From the NCBI GenBank assembly GCA_003050565.1, contig PEBW01000007.1, positions 24,756-88,755 on the forward strand: a stretch of DNA of 64,000 nt, written 5' to 3'. The position numbers and the translations under genes were made by a program. Shown in pieces: positions 23,847-32,740 of the stretch. A model generated the notes under the pieces. The model was not told where the DNA came from. It was given only the letters and a program-made list of their open reading frames with translations, and made no database searches. The DNA comes from Brockia lithotrophica (lineage in GTDB: Bacteria > Bacillota > Bacilli > Thermicanales > DSM-22653). The first letter of the stretch is position 1; each line of letters starts with the position of its first letter.

Positions 23847-25766
23847 GTGGCGCGCAAGGTGTTTCTCGACGAAGAGCCCCTCGACGACGTTCGCCGGCGT
23901 TGGCTCGCCCGCGCGGACATCCCCCGGCGGACGGAACGAATTCCCACGGCGGAAGCGCTGAACCGTGTCGCCGCCACGGACCTCTACGCCCGCGTGTCCA
24001 TGCCCAACTACAACGCGGCGGCGATGGATGGCTTTGCCGTGCGCGCAGAACGGACGTTCTTTGCTTCGGAAACAAACCCCGTGCGCCTGCGCGTCGGGGA
24101 AGAGGCGCTCGTCGTCGACACCGGCGACCCCCTCCCCGAAGGGACGGACGCCGTGATCGCCGTCGAGCGCGTCCACCTTCTCGACGACGGGCGGACGATC
24201 GAAGTCCTCGCCCCCGTTGCCCCGTGGCAGGACGTGCGACCGATCGGCGAAGACGTCGTGGTGGGGGAGATGATCCTCCCCGCCTTCCGCCGCCTCCGCC
24301 CCTACGACCTCGGGGCACTCCTCGCGGGCGGCGTCCTCGAGATCGAGGTCCTCGCGCGCCCTCGCGTGGCCGTTCTCCCTACGGGCGACGAGCTCGTCCC
24401 TCCCAAGGTAGACATTGGTCTCGGGGAAATCCCCGAGTTCAACGGCGCCATGCTCCGCGGCCTTGCGGAGTCCTGGGGAGCGGTCGCCGACGTCTTTCCG
24501 ATCACGCCCGACGAGCCGGAGCTCCTTCGGGAGCGCGTGGCAACCGCCCTCGAGCGCTACGACGTCGTTGTCTTGAACGCCGGTTCGAGCGCCGGACGCG
24601 ACGACTACACCGCGGACATCCTCGGGTCCTTCGGCGAGATCGTCGCCCACGGCGTCGCCACCCGGCCGGGAAAACCCGTCGTCCTCGCAGTGACCCCAGA
24701 GGGGCGCCCCCTTCTCGGAATCCCCGGCTTTCCCGTCTCCGCCTTCCTCGCCATGGAATGGTTTTTGAAACCCCTCCTCGATCGCTACTACGGAGAGGGC
24801 GCGCCTCCGCGACCGCGCGTGCGCGCGCTCCTCGGGCGGCGCCTCGTATCCGCCGTCGGCCGCGACGAATTCGTCCGTGTGACCGTGGGCAAGGTGGAGG
24901 GACGCTACGTCGTCCAACCCCTCTCGCGCGGCGCCGGCGTGACGATGTCCCTTGTCCGCGCCGACGGGCTCCTCGTCGTTCCGCGGGAAACGGAGGGCTT
25001 CGAGCAGGGAACGGAGGTCGAAGTCGAGCTCTTCCGCGACCCGTCGCAGATCGACCGTACCGTCGTCCTTGCGGGGAGTCACGACTTCGCCCTCGACCTC
25101 TTGCGATCGCACCTCCGGCGGAAGGACCCTACGTGCGATCTTTCGTCCTCGCACGTGGGAAGCACGGCGGGGCTTCAGGCGATCGCCCGCCGCGAGGCCC
25201 ACGGCGCCGGCATCCACCTCCTCGATCCGGAGGACGGCACGTACAACGTCTCCTACGTCCGACGCCACATCCGCGGCGTCCCCGTCGTCCTCGTCCACCT
25301 TGCCACGCGCGTTCAGGGCTTCCTCGTCGCCAAGGGGAATCCTTTGGGGATCCGAAGCCTTGAGGACATCGCCCGTCCGGGCGTGCGCTACGTCAACCGT
25401 CAGCGCGGCGCGGGGACGCGAATCCTGTTCGACCACCTCTTGCGCAAGGCGGGCATTCCCCGGGAGTCCGTGTACGGCTACGACCGCGAAGTTCCCACCC
25501 ACCTCGCCGTAGCAGTCGCCATCCGCGAGGGAAGCGCCGACGTGGGGTTGGGGATCTACGCGGCGGCCAAGGCCTTCGAACTCGACTTCGTCCCCGTGGG
25601 AGAGGAGCAGTACGACCTTCTCCTCTTGCGCTCCTTTGCGGAAAGCCCGCTGGGCGCCTGCTTCCTCGAAATCCTGCGAAGCGCCGCCTTTCGCGAGGAG
25701 CTCCGGCGCTTCGGCGGCTACGACCTCTCCCGCAGCGGAGAGGTGGTGTACGCGCAGGACGACTGA
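23847..25766 (+). CDS. MoeA fused to a periplasmic-binding-like (PBP_like) domain
   Basis: A 639-residue fusion. Residues 1 to about 405 form a MoeA domain (YNAAAMDGFAVRAE, DPLPEGTDAVIAVE, VAVLPTGDELVP, VVLNAGSSAGRDDYT, GIPGFPVSAFLAMEWF). The rest is a solute-binding-type domain related to LysR/ModE-associated effector modules (LAGSHDFALDLLRSHL, SSHVGSTAGLQAIARREAHGAGIHLLD, NRQRGAGTRILFDHLL, GSADVGLGIYAAAKAF). No signal peptide is present, so the binding domain is cytoplasmic; it may bind oxyanion or a cofactor intermediate (inference). AAAAGGAGGA precedes GTG 23847 by 6 bases; in-frame GTG 23841 is too close. Confidence 0.92.
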   Translation: MARKVFLDEEPLDDVRRRWLARADIPRRTERIPTAEALNRVAATDLYARVSMPNYNAAAMDGFAVRAERTFFASETNPVRLRVGEEALVVDTGDPLPEGTDAVIAVERVHLLDDGRTIEVLAPVAPWQDVRPIGEDVVVGEMILPAFRRLRPYDLGALLAGGVLEIEVLARPRVAVLPTGDELVPPKVDIGLGEIPEFNGAMLRGLAESWGAVADVFPITPDEPELLRERVATALERYDVVVLNAGSSAGRDDYTADILGSFGEIVAHGVATRPGKPVVLAVTPEGRPLLGIPGFPVSAFLAMEWFLKPLLDRYYGEGAPPRPRVRALLGRRLVSAVGRDEFVRVTVGKVEGRYVVQPLSRGAGVTMSLVRADGLLVVPRETEGFEQGTEVEVELFRDPSQIDRTVVLAGSHDFALDLLRSHLRRKDPTCDLSSSHVGSTAGLQAIARREAHGAGIHLLDPEDGTYNVSYVRRHIRGVPVVLVHLATRVQGFLVAKGNPLGIRSLEDIARPGVRYVNRQRGAGTRILFDHLLRKAGIPRESVYGYDREVPTHLAVAVAIREGSADVGLGIYAAAKAFELDFVPVGEEQYDLLLLRSFAESPLGACFLEILRSAAFREELRRFGGYDLSRSGEVVYAQDD

Positions 25767-26064
25767 GGACGACGATGTGCTTTTCCGGGGAAGGGACCGC
25801 CATCGACGATTGCCGTCGTCCGACGGTGCGCTCCTGCGGGGGAGACCGCGGGACGGACGAAGAGGTGCCGTACGCTCGCTCGCGTCGGGGTCGGGTTGCC
25901 GTACGCGCCTTTTGCGGCCGGTCGCAAGGGATTGCGGCCGTGATTTTGCCGACAAGTTTTTGCGAAAAACGCGCACCCTACGGGTGAGACGCAAAGCGCT
26001 TTGCCCTTCTCGGGGCTTCCGGGACACCGCGCTCCGGAAGGCGATGGCGGAGGTGGCATGAAGC

Positions 26065-26859
26065 GTGCGTTCCCGGTGGGTGCGCGTCGTCGCGTTTGGG
26101 CTTGCCTTCCTCCTCGCGTGCCTTGTGCCTCTCGAATTTTGGGGTCAGGCGCCCTTGGCGCCGGGGGACGCGGGGAAGGTAGGCGAACCTCCAAGGGTCG
26201 AAGCCTTTGGTCAGGAGATTCTTCGCGTAGGTTCGCGCGGGGGAGACGTGTACGAACTTCAAGGGAGGCTTCGGTACCTCGGGTACTACCACGGGGCGAT
26301 CGACGGGATCTTTGGTTGGCGCACGTACTGGGCGGTGCGCAACTTTCAATACCAATTCGGCATCCGCGTGGACGGGATCGTCGGGCCCCAGACGAAGTAC
26401 AAGCTCTGGTTGGCGACCAAAAACTGGCGCCCTACGAGCACCGCCTCGGCACCCGCTCCTTCCGCACCGAAACCCACGTACGTCTCGTACACCTCGCAGC
26501 CGATCACGAGCCGCGACATCGACCTCATGGCCCGTACGGTGTACGGGGAGGCGCGGGGAGAGCCGTACGTCGGGCAGGTCGCCGTGGCGGCGGTCATCTT
26601 GAACCGCCTGCGACATCCCGCGTTTCCCAAAACGATCCCCGGGATCATCTTTCAGCCCGGTGCCTTCACGTCCGTCTCGGACGGGCAGATCTGGCTCACG
26701 CCGGACGCGACGGCGCGCCGCGCGGTGTACGACGCGCTCAACGGATGGGACCCAAGCGGCGGAGCCCTCTACTACTTCAACCCCAAGACCGCGACTTCTG
26801 CGTGGATCTGGTCGCGGCCGCAGATCAAGCGCATCGGCAACCACATCTTCACCCGCTGA
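26065..26859 (+). CDS. sleB: Spore cortex-lytic enzyme, SleB type
   Basis: SleB hydrolyses the spore cortex during germination. The 264 residues include a signal peptide (VVAFGLAFLLACLVPLEFWG), a peptidoglycan-binding repeat (GGDVYELQGRLRYLGYYHGAIDGIFG...DGIVGPQT), a Ser/Pro/Ala linker and the C-terminal hydrolase domain (DIDLMARTVYGEARGEPYVGQVAVAAVILNR), where the glutamate of VYGEARGE is the likely catalytic residue. GTG 26065 has GGAGGTGG 8 bases upstream. A 298-base gap separates it from the MoeA fusion, so it is probably a separate unit. It is the clearest sign of an endospore former; no ypeB follows. Confidence 0.92.
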   Translation: MRSRWVRVVAFGLAFLLACLVPLEFWGQAPLAPGDAGKVGEPPRVEAFGQEILRVGSRGGDVYELQGRLRYLGYYHGAIDGIFGWRTYWAVRNFQYQFGIRVDGIVGPQTKYKLWLATKNWRPTSTASAPAPSAPKPTYVSYTSQPITSRDIDLMARTVYGEARGEPYVGQVAVAAVILNRLRHPAFPKTIPGIIFQPGAFTSVSDGQIWLTPDATARRAVYDALNGWDPSGGALYYFNPKTATSAWIWSRPQIKRIGNHIFTR

Positions 26860-26879
26860 GCCGCTTTCTTTCCGTTTCC

Positions 26880-26911
26880 CGCGTGGGGGCCCTTTGCCCC
26901 CGCGTCCTTTA
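26880..26911. terminator. Bidirectional terminator between sleB and the TM1266-like gene
   Basis: GGGGGC (26885-26890) pairs with GCCCCC (26896-26901) around CCTTT, extended outward by T.G, G-C and C-G pairs. TCCTTT follows on the plus strand. The stop of the convergent gene lies at its right edge. Confidence 0.8.
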
Positions 26912-27163
26912 TTCGTCCTCCCACTTGGGGAGGAAGAGACTCGCCTTCACGTTGGGGAGCGCTTCCAGTTCGGCGACGAGCGTGCCGAGTTCGTTGTCCG
27001 TACCGCGAACGATGAGGGAGATGGCGACGTCGCCGCCGGCATCCGCGAGTTCCACGCGCCCGAGGATCAGGTGCGCCTTGCGCGCCAGAATTTCGTTTAC
27101 GGCAGCGAGGGATACGCGGTCGTAGTGTACGTGAACGGAAGCGGTTCCGAAGTGCGTCTTCAC
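26909..27163 (-). CDS. TM1266-like small ACT-fold protein (iron-only hydrogenase system regulator family)
   Basis: An 84-residue protein starting at GTG (27163 on the minus strand) with AAAGGA 11 bases upstream. The core VSLAAVNEILARKAHLILGRVELAD, then AISLIVRGTDNELGTLVAELEALPNVKASLF, matches the short ACT/ferredoxin-fold family annotated as iron-only hydrogenase system regulator (TM1266). No hydrogenase is in the window, so the ligand and target are unknown. A longer frame to 27295 exists but adds only Arg-rich, non-conserved residues. It is convergent with sleB and divergent from dinB. An extended -10 (TGC TACACT, plus-strand 27312-27317) may serve it. Confidence 0.75.
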   Translation of the reverse strand: MKTHFGTASVHVHYDRVSLAAVNEILARKAHLILGRVELADAGGDVAISLIVRGTDNELGTLVAELEALPNVKASLFLPKWEDE

Positions 27164-27357
27164 GGAAAAGCCCGTCCTTTCGTCCGTCGTGTATCCCTCT
27201 TTCTTTCGGGTTCTTTCGGGTCGAGAGGCGCATGCGGGAACGCAATCCCGCCGTGTCCCTCGTCTCCGACGGGTGGCGTGCGGAAGGTCGGCCACGGGGA
27301 TCGATATCTTCAGTGTAGCATACGCACCGTGCGGCGCGCGTACCCCTTCCCGCTCTC

Positions 27358-27405
27358 TTGTGTTCTTCCGGCGCGGCGTGCTATCCTAAAAACGAACTAA
27401 AGTTC
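27358..27405 (+). promoter_or_regulatory. dinB promoter with LexA (SOS) box
   Basis: -35 TTGTGT (27358-27363), an 18-base spacer and extended -10 TGC TATCCT (27382-27387) form a promoter. GAACTAAAGTTC at 27394-27405 fits the Gram-positive LexA box GAAC-N4-GTTC with perfect half-sites and covers the expected transcription start. This predicts DNA-damage induction of dinB and the following yolD-like gene. Confidence 0.8.
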
Positions 27406-27455
27406 AACGAATCTTTGTTTGTCGATCGGCCGGTTCGAGGTGGAGGGATTCTCGG

Positions 27456-28757
27456 ATGGGCGGAGGAACGGGAGAAGCCCGCGCGGGGGCCGAGGGAACA
27501 CCCGTGAAGGGCGCGGCCGAAACGAGGGAACGCGTCGTCCTCCTGGTGGACATGGAGTCGTTTTTCGCCTCTGTGGAGGTGGCGGCACGTCCCGATCTTC
27601 GGGGGCGTCCGGTGGTCGTCGCGGGGGATCCCGAGCGGCGCCACGGGGTCGTCCTCGCGGCAACGCGGGAAGCCAAGGCGTGCGGCGTCTCTACGGCGAT
27701 GACTTTAGGGGAAGCGCTCCTCCTCTGTCCCGAGGCGGTCGTCGTGCGCCCGCACATGGCCCGCTACCTTGCCACCTCCCTCCAAATCACCGGTCTTCTC
27801 GAAGCGTTTTCCGACCTCGTGGAGCCGTACTCGATCGATGAGCAGTTCGTGGAACTCACGCCGACCCTGCACCTCTTCGGGACGGCGGAAGCGGCCGCAC
27901 AGGAGATCCGTCGGCGCATCCGCGAGGTCACGGGCATCAACGCCCGCGTGGGCATCGGGCCGAACAAGCTCGCCGCAAAAATGGCCTGCGACGTGTACGC
28001 GAAAAAGATCTCCGAGGGGGTATTCCGCGTCTCCCCAGGGGAGTTCGCCGAAGCCTTCTGGCATCGGCCGGTGGAAGACCTCTTCGGCGTCGCCCGCCGC
28101 CTCGGCGCCCACCTTCGGGGGATGGGGATTCGGACGATCGGCCAACTCGCTCAGACGCCCGAGGAACTCCTCCGCCGCCGTTTCGGCAAGCTCGGAGCGC
28201 GCCTCCACCGATACGCGAACGGCATCGATCCTTCCCCCGTCGACCCCTCCCTGATTTGGCGGCAAAAAGGGGTAGGGCGGGGGATCACCCTCCCGCGCGA
28301 TTACCGCGAAGGGCGGGACGTGGAGATCGTGATCCTCGAACTCGCCGACGAGGTGGCGCACCGCGCCCGCGCATTGGGCGTCCTCGGGAAGGTCGTCGGT
28401 GTAGGCATCGGGGGCGCCTACGGCCTCGAAGGGCGGCACGGATTTTTCCGCCAGACGCACCTGCCCGCGCCCACGCGCTCCCCGGCGGAAATCGCCGCGG
28501 CGGCCCGCGCCCTCTTTCGTCGCCACTGGTCGGGGTTTCCCGTGCGCCACGTATCCGTGTTCCTCGGCGGGCTTTCCGACGACCACGTCTTTCCCCTCGA
28601 GCTCTTTCGGGACCGGCTGCGGGAGGAAAAGATGTACCGGACGGTGGACTACATCTGGGCGCGGTTTGGACGGGCGAGCCTCCTACGCGCTTCTTCCCTC
28701 ACCCCTGCGGGTCAGGCGCGGGAGCGCGCGCGCAAGATCGGCGGCCACGAGGCGTGA
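27456..28757 (+). CDS. dinB: Y-family DNA polymerase (DinB/UvrX type)
   Basis: This error-prone translesion polymerase is part of the SOS response. The 433 residues show the palm motifs VVLLVDMESFFASVEVAARPDLRGRPVVVAG and PYSIDEQFVELT (catalytic SIDE-type carboxylates). Helix-hairpin-helix-like DNA contacts (LFGVARRLGAHLRGMGIRTIGQLAQ) and a little-finger domain follow. The YSIDEQFVELT form and the adjacent yolD-like gene resemble the Bacillus UvrX/YqjW branch rather than DinB1. ATG with TGGAGGG 8 bases upstream. A LexA box overlaps its promoter. Confidence 0.93.
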   Translation: MGGGTGEARAGAEGTPVKGAAETRERVVLLVDMESFFASVEVAARPDLRGRPVVVAGDPERRHGVVLAATREAKACGVSTAMTLGEALLLCPEAVVVRPHMARYLATSLQITGLLEAFSDLVEPYSIDEQFVELTPTLHLFGTAEAAAQEIRRRIREVTGINARVGIGPNKLAAKMACDVYAKKISEGVFRVSPGEFAEAFWHRPVEDLFGVARRLGAHLRGMGIRTIGQLAQTPEELLRRRFGKLGARLHRYANGIDPSPVDPSLIWRQKGVGRGITLPRDYREGRDVEIVILELADEVAHRARALGVLGKVVGVGIGGAYGLEGRHGFFRQTHLPAPTRSPAEIAAAARALFRRHWSGFPVRHVSVFLGGLSDDHVFPLELFRDRLREEKMYRTVDYIWARFGRASLLRASSLTPAGQARERARKIGGHEA

Positions 28758-28838
28758 GCTCGCGATTCGAAAGCACCCGTGCGCTCGCGCGGGAGAGGCC
28801 TTCTTCGAGGAGTTCGGCCGGGAGAGGAGGAAGGACGC

Positions 28839-29216
28839 ATGTTCGGAAGTGTCCGAGGCGGAAGCGATCCGGCGTCCATCTGGGAGGGGAGTCGCATGCT
28901 CCTCCCGGAACACCGGGAGGCGCTCGTCGCTCACTTCCTGCGCCGTGGCGCGGAAGCCCCGCCTAAGCCGGACCGGGAAAGGCTCGCCGAGGTGGAAGAG
29001 CGCCTGCGCCGTGCGCTGGCCACGGGGCGGGAAGTCGTCCTCACCGCGTACACCCCGCAAGGGGACGTCCGCTTTGCCGGGCGTCCGCTCGGATGGAGGG
29101 AACGCCCCCGCGGGTCCGGCGGCCGCCCCGGACCTTGCGTGCTCGTGCGGAAGGAAGGCGGAGAAGAGGTCGAGCTGCCGCTTGCCTACGTGCGTTGGGT
29201 GGAGGAGGTAGAATGA
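28839..29216 (+). CDS. YolD-like protein
   Basis: A 125-residue protein of the YolD-like family, regularly encoded beside UvrX-type Y-family polymerases and thought to act with them in SOS mutagenesis; the mechanism is not established. The signature stretch is IWEGSRMLLPEHREALVAHFLRR near the N-terminus, followed by a charged helix and a beta-rich half (EVVLTAYTPQGDVRFAGRPLGW, VLVRKEGGEEVELPLAYVRWVEEVE). GGAGAGGAGG precedes ATG 28839. It lies 81 bases downstream of dinB, probably in the same LexA-controlled transcript. Confidence 0.75.
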   Translation: MFGSVRGGSDPASIWEGSRMLLPEHREALVAHFLRRGAEAPPKPDRERLAEVEERLRRALATGREVVLTAYTPQGDVRFAGRPLGWRERPRGSGGRPGPCVLVRKEGGEEVELPLAYVRWVEEVE

Positions 29217-29330
29217 GCGGCGTTCGCGCGCCGTCCCGACGGGGAGAGCCGCACGCTTCGACATGTGCGGTTGCAAGGAGGGATGGAAAGCCGGTCGCAG
29301 GGCCCTATCGCGGGGAGGTTTGAAGAGGTC

Positions 29331-30677
29331 CTACCGGAGAAAAACGACCGCCAGCACGCCCAAGGCCAGGACTTCCAAGACCGCCACCCCGAGCACGACG
29401 TACGTTCCCCCTAGGCCGTAGAGGATGCCGAAGAGAATGCCGCTCGCAAAGAGGGCGAGGCCGTACACCGTATTGAAGACCCCGTACCCGAACCCTCGCC
29501 GCTCCGGGGGAGTGAGGTCGGCGACCGCGGCGCGGAGGACGCTTTCGTGTAACCCCATGGCGCCTCCCCAGAGAACCATCCCCAGGAGGGAGACACCCAG
29601 GCCTGCCTCGGAAGGCAAAAAGAGGGCGGCGGCTGCGCCCACGGTGAGGAAGGGGACGATCCCCAGAACGAGGATCCCGATTCGGTCGTACAGGAGTCCG
29701 GCGACGAGGGCGAATACGGCGTCTACCCCCATGGCGAGGGCGTAGAGGAGGGGGGTGATCTCCGGAGCGAGCCCGCCGCGCGCGAAGTGAAACCCGATGA
29801 GCTGGAAGTGGAGAAACCCCGCCGCGGCCAGGGCGGCAAAGAGGAGGAACCCCCAAAACTCTCGGGAGAAGGCGCGGGGAGGAGCCGTGCCGTCTTGGGC
29901 GGACGTTTCGTGCGGGGGGAGGATTTGGGAGCGGGGTTCTCGGGGGGAGCCCTCCTTTTCGGCGGAAGGCTCTCCCGCCCCGGGTTCGAGGAGATCGGGA
30001 CGGGGGAAGAAGCGCCAGACGAGGAAAAGGGCGAGGAGGGCGAGGGTTGCCGGGAGGGCGTAGGCGAAGAGCGTCGTCCGGTATCCGAAGCCGAGGCCGA
30101 GGAGGAGGGCGGCGAAGAGGGGACCGGTGAGCGCCCCGATCTGGTCCATGGCCTCGTGAATCCCGAAGCCTTTGCCGCGGCCCACCTGTTTCGTGGCGTA
30201 CGAGAGGAGGGCGTCCCGCGGCGGCGTGCGCAGGCCTTTCCCTGCCCGTTCCGCAAGGACGAGGGCTGCTGCCGGCGGCCACGAGTGCACGAGGCCGAGG
30301 GCGGGCACGGAGAAGAGGTTGATCGCGTAGCCCACGGCGGTGAGGAGCCAGTGGTGGCGCGTGCGGTCGGCGAGGTACCCGCCGACGAGACGGAGGAGGT
30401 ACCCGAGGAGTTCACCCAACCCGGCGAGCGTCCCGACGACGGCGGCGCTCGCCCCGAGGAGGGCGAGGTATTGGCCTACGACACTTCGGAGGCCTTCGTA
30501 CGTGACGTCGGCGAAGAGGCTTACGATTCCGAAGAGGAGGACGATCCGCCAGGCGGCGCTCCGAAGGCGATCGCTTTCCGTCCCCGAGGCGGAGGGCGAC
30601 TCGGACGTGCGGGCCCCCTCCTCGCGGGGCGCTCCGTTTGCCGGGGAATTCGGGTCCCTCGGAGGAGATGGCGACAT
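29331..30677 (-). CDS. Major facilitator superfamily transporter
   Basis: A membrane transporter of 448 residues with about 12 hydrophobic segments, starting after a 35-residue hydrophilic tail. The loop 2-3 motif reads GGYLADRTRHHW, close to the MFS consensus GxLADRxGRR. LAERAGKGLRTPPRDALLSYAT is typical of a subgroup of uncharacterised Bacillales/thermophile MFS proteins (YfmO/antibiotic-exporter-like). A long Glu/Pro-rich central loop (PDLLEPGAGEPSAEKEGSPR) joins the halves. GGGAGGG precedes the ATG on the minus strand. The substrate cannot be predicted. It has its own promoter and is divergent from lepA. Confidence 0.88.
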   Translation of the reverse strand: MSPSPPRDPNSPANGAPREEGARTSESPSASGTESDRLRSAAWRIVLLFGIVSLFADVTYEGLRSVVGQYLALLGASAAVVGTLAGLGELLGYLLRLVGGYLADRTRHHWLLTAVGYAINLFSVPALGLVHSWPPAAALVLAERAGKGLRTPPRDALLSYATKQVGRGKGFGIHEAMDQIGALTGPLFAALLLGLGFGYRTTLFAYALPATLALLALFLVWRFFPRPDLLEPGAGEPSAEKEGSPREPRSQILPPHETSAQDGTAPPRAFSREFWGFLLFAALAAAGFLHFQLIGFHFARGGLAPEITPLLYALAMGVDAVFALVAGLLYDRIGILVLGIVPFLTVGAAAALFLPSEAGLGVSLLGMVLWGGAMGLHESVLRAAVADLTPPERRGFGYGVFNTVYGLALFASGILFGILYGLGGTYVVLGVAVLEVLALGVLAVVFLR

Positions 30678-30742
30678 TTCGGCTTCCCTCCCGCGGGCGA
30701 GGCATGGGGAAATCGCGTCCGGGTTTCCACGAAATCGAAGCT

Positions 30743-30771
30743 ATTGTATCCCAGTCCTTCGGGCGTGTCGA
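30743..30771 (-). promoter_or_regulatory. Promoter for the MFS transporter
   Basis: On the minus strand TCGACA (-35, plus 30766-30771), a 17-base spacer and TACAAT (-10, plus 30743-30748) each match the sigma-A consensus in five of six positions. Transcription would start about 60 bases before the ATG. Confidence 0.7.
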
Positions 30772-30892
30772 TTCGCCCGCACCGGAACTCCCCTCCGACT
30801 CCGGGTTGTGGTAGGATTGGACGCAGGACTTTTGCGCGGCGCGGCGCCGACCGGGATTCCGCGCTTTCGCATCGCGTTGGAGGGGGTCTTCT

Positions 30893-32740
30893 TTGGCACG
30901 GGGGTTGGAACGCAGCGAAGACGGAGCGCTTCCACGAGGGCGGATCCGCAATTTCTCCATCATCGCCCACATCGACCACGGCAAGTCGACCCTTGCCGAC
31001 CGCCTCATCGAGCGCACGGGGGCGCTTTCGGCGCGGGAGATGCGCGAACAGGTGCTCGACGTCCTCGAACTCGAGCGCGAGCGAGGGATTACGATCAAGC
31101 TGAACACCGTGCGGCTCCTCTACACGGCGCGGAATGGAGAGACGTACGTCCTCAACCTCATCGATACACCGGGGCACGTGGACTTCACGTACGAGGTGTC
31201 CCGTTCCCTTGCCGCTTGCGAGGGGGCTTTACTCGTGGTAGACGCCACCCAGGGAGTGGAGGCGCAGACCTTGGCCAACGTCTACCTCGCCCTGGAGCAC
31301 GACCTGGAGATCGTTCCCGTTCTCAACAAGATCGACCTGCCGAGCGCCGAACCGGAGCGGGTAAGGCGGGAGATCGAAGAGCGCATCGGCCTTCCCGCCG
31401 GCGAAGCCCTCCTCGTCTCGGCCAAGGAGGGGATCGGGATCGACGAGCTCCTCGAAGCGATCGTCGAGCGGATCCCGCCCCCGAAGGGCGATCCCCGATC
31501 CCCCTTGCGGGCGCTCATCTTCGACTCCTACTACGACAGCTACCGGGGAGCGGTGGCCTTTGTACGCGTGTTTGACGGCGTCCTCCGGGCGGGCGACGAG
31601 ATCCTCATGATGGCCACGGGGAAGCGCTACGAGGTGCAGGAGGTCGGCGTGCGGACACCGTACCCGGTGGCGCAGGAAGCCCTCGGCCCGGGCGAAGTGG
31701 GGTACCTCGTGGCGAACATCAAGGAAATCCGCGACATTCGCATCGGCGACACGATCACGCACGCCGCGCGACCGGCTGGCCAGCCGCTTCCCGGCTATCG
31801 CCCCGTAAAGCCCATGGTGTTTGCGGGGATTTTCCCCGTCGATCCCGACCGCTACGAGGACCTCAAGGAAGCTTTGGAGAAACTCGCCTTGAGCGACGCC
31901 GCCCTCGTCTTCGAGCCGGAGACGAGCGCCGCTTTGGGGTTTGGGTTCCGCGCGGGCTTTTTGGGGCTTCTCCACATGGAGGTGGTGCAGGAACGCCTCG
32001 AACGCGAATACGGCCTGGAACTCATCATGACGGCGCCGAGCGTCGTCTACCACGTCTACTTGAGAAACGGAGAGCGGCTCGAGATCGACAACCCCGCAAA
32101 GTTTCCCGAGGCGTCGAGGATCGAGCACATCGAAGAACCATACGTCACCGCGCGGATCCTCGTCCCCTCGGACTACGTGGGTGCGGTCATGGACCTCGCG
32201 CAGAAGAAGCGCGGCGAGTTCGTCACGATGGAGTACCTTGACGAACGGCGCGTGGAGCTCACGTACGAGCTTCCCTTGGCGGAGATCATGTTCGACTTCT
32301 TCGACCTCCTCAAGTCGCGCACGCGCGGGTACGCGTCGTTGGACTACGAGTTTTCCGGCTACCGTCGGTCGGAACTCGTCAAGCTCGACATCCTCATCGC
32401 TGGGGAGGCGGTGGACGCCCTCTCCACGATCGTCCACCGCGACTTTGCCTACGAGCGCGGGCGAAAGCTCTGCGAGCGCCTTCGGGACATCATCCCCCGT
32501 CAGCTCTTCGAGGTTCCCATCCAGGCTGCCATCGGAACGCGGGTGATCGCCCGCGAGACGATCAAGCCGCTCCGCAAAAACGTGCTCGCGAAGTGCTACG
32601 GCGGTGACGTCTCCCGGAAGAAGAAGCTCTTGGAGAAGCAAAAGGAAGGGAAAAAGCGGCTCAAGGCCATCGGGCGGGTGGAGGTCCCCCAAGAAGCCTT
32701 CCTCGCCGTGCTGCGCGTGGGCGAGGACGAGGGAGAATGA
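30893..32740 (+). CDS. lepA: Elongation factor 4 (LepA)
   Basis: LepA is a ribosome-binding translational GTPase that back-translocates or monitors stalled ribosomes. The 615 residues contain G1 AHIDHGKST (25-33), the switch I region [12 protein letters not shown]3 [10 protein letters not shown]4 LNKIDLP, then the EF-G-like domains and the LepA-specific C-terminal domain ending in [23 protein letters not shown]. Start TTG with GGAGGGGG 6 bases upstream. Its stop overlaps the hemW ATG (ATGA). It heads the lepA-hemW-hrcA order known from Bacillus. Confidence 0.97.
   Translation: MARGLERSEDGALPRGRIRNFSIIAHIDHGKSTLADRLIERTGALSAREMREQVLDVLELERERGITIKLNTVRLLYTARNGETYVLNLIDTPGHVDFTYEVSRSLAACEGALLVVDATQGVEAQTLANVYLALEHDLEIVPVLNKIDLPSAEPERVRREIEERIGLPAGEALLVSAKEGIGIDELLEAIVERIPPPKGDPRSPLRALIFDSYYDSYRGAVAFVRVFDGVLRAGDEILMMATGKRYEVQEVGVRTPYPVAQEALGPGEVGYLVANIKEIRDIRIGDTITHAARPAGQPLPGYRPVKPMVFAGIFPVDPDRYEDLKEALEKLALSDAALVFEPETSAALGFGFRAGFLGLLHMEVVQERLEREYGLELIMTAPSVVYHVYLRNGERLEIDNPAKFPEASRIEHIEEPYVTARILVPSDYVGAVMDLAQKKRGEFVTMEYLDERRVELTYELPLAEIMFDFFDLLKSRTRGYASLDYEFSGYRRSELVKLDILIAGEAVDALSTIVHRDFAYERGRKLCERLRDIIPRQLFEVPIQAAIGTRVIARETIKPLRKNVLAKCYGGDVSRKKKLLEKQKEGKKRLKAIGRVEVPQEAFLAVLRVGEDEGE

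Noticed and set aside
25767..26064. Small frame beginning MCFSGEG in the gap before sleB
   Set aside because: No ribosome site, composition typical of non-coding GC-rich DNA, and no recognisable motif.
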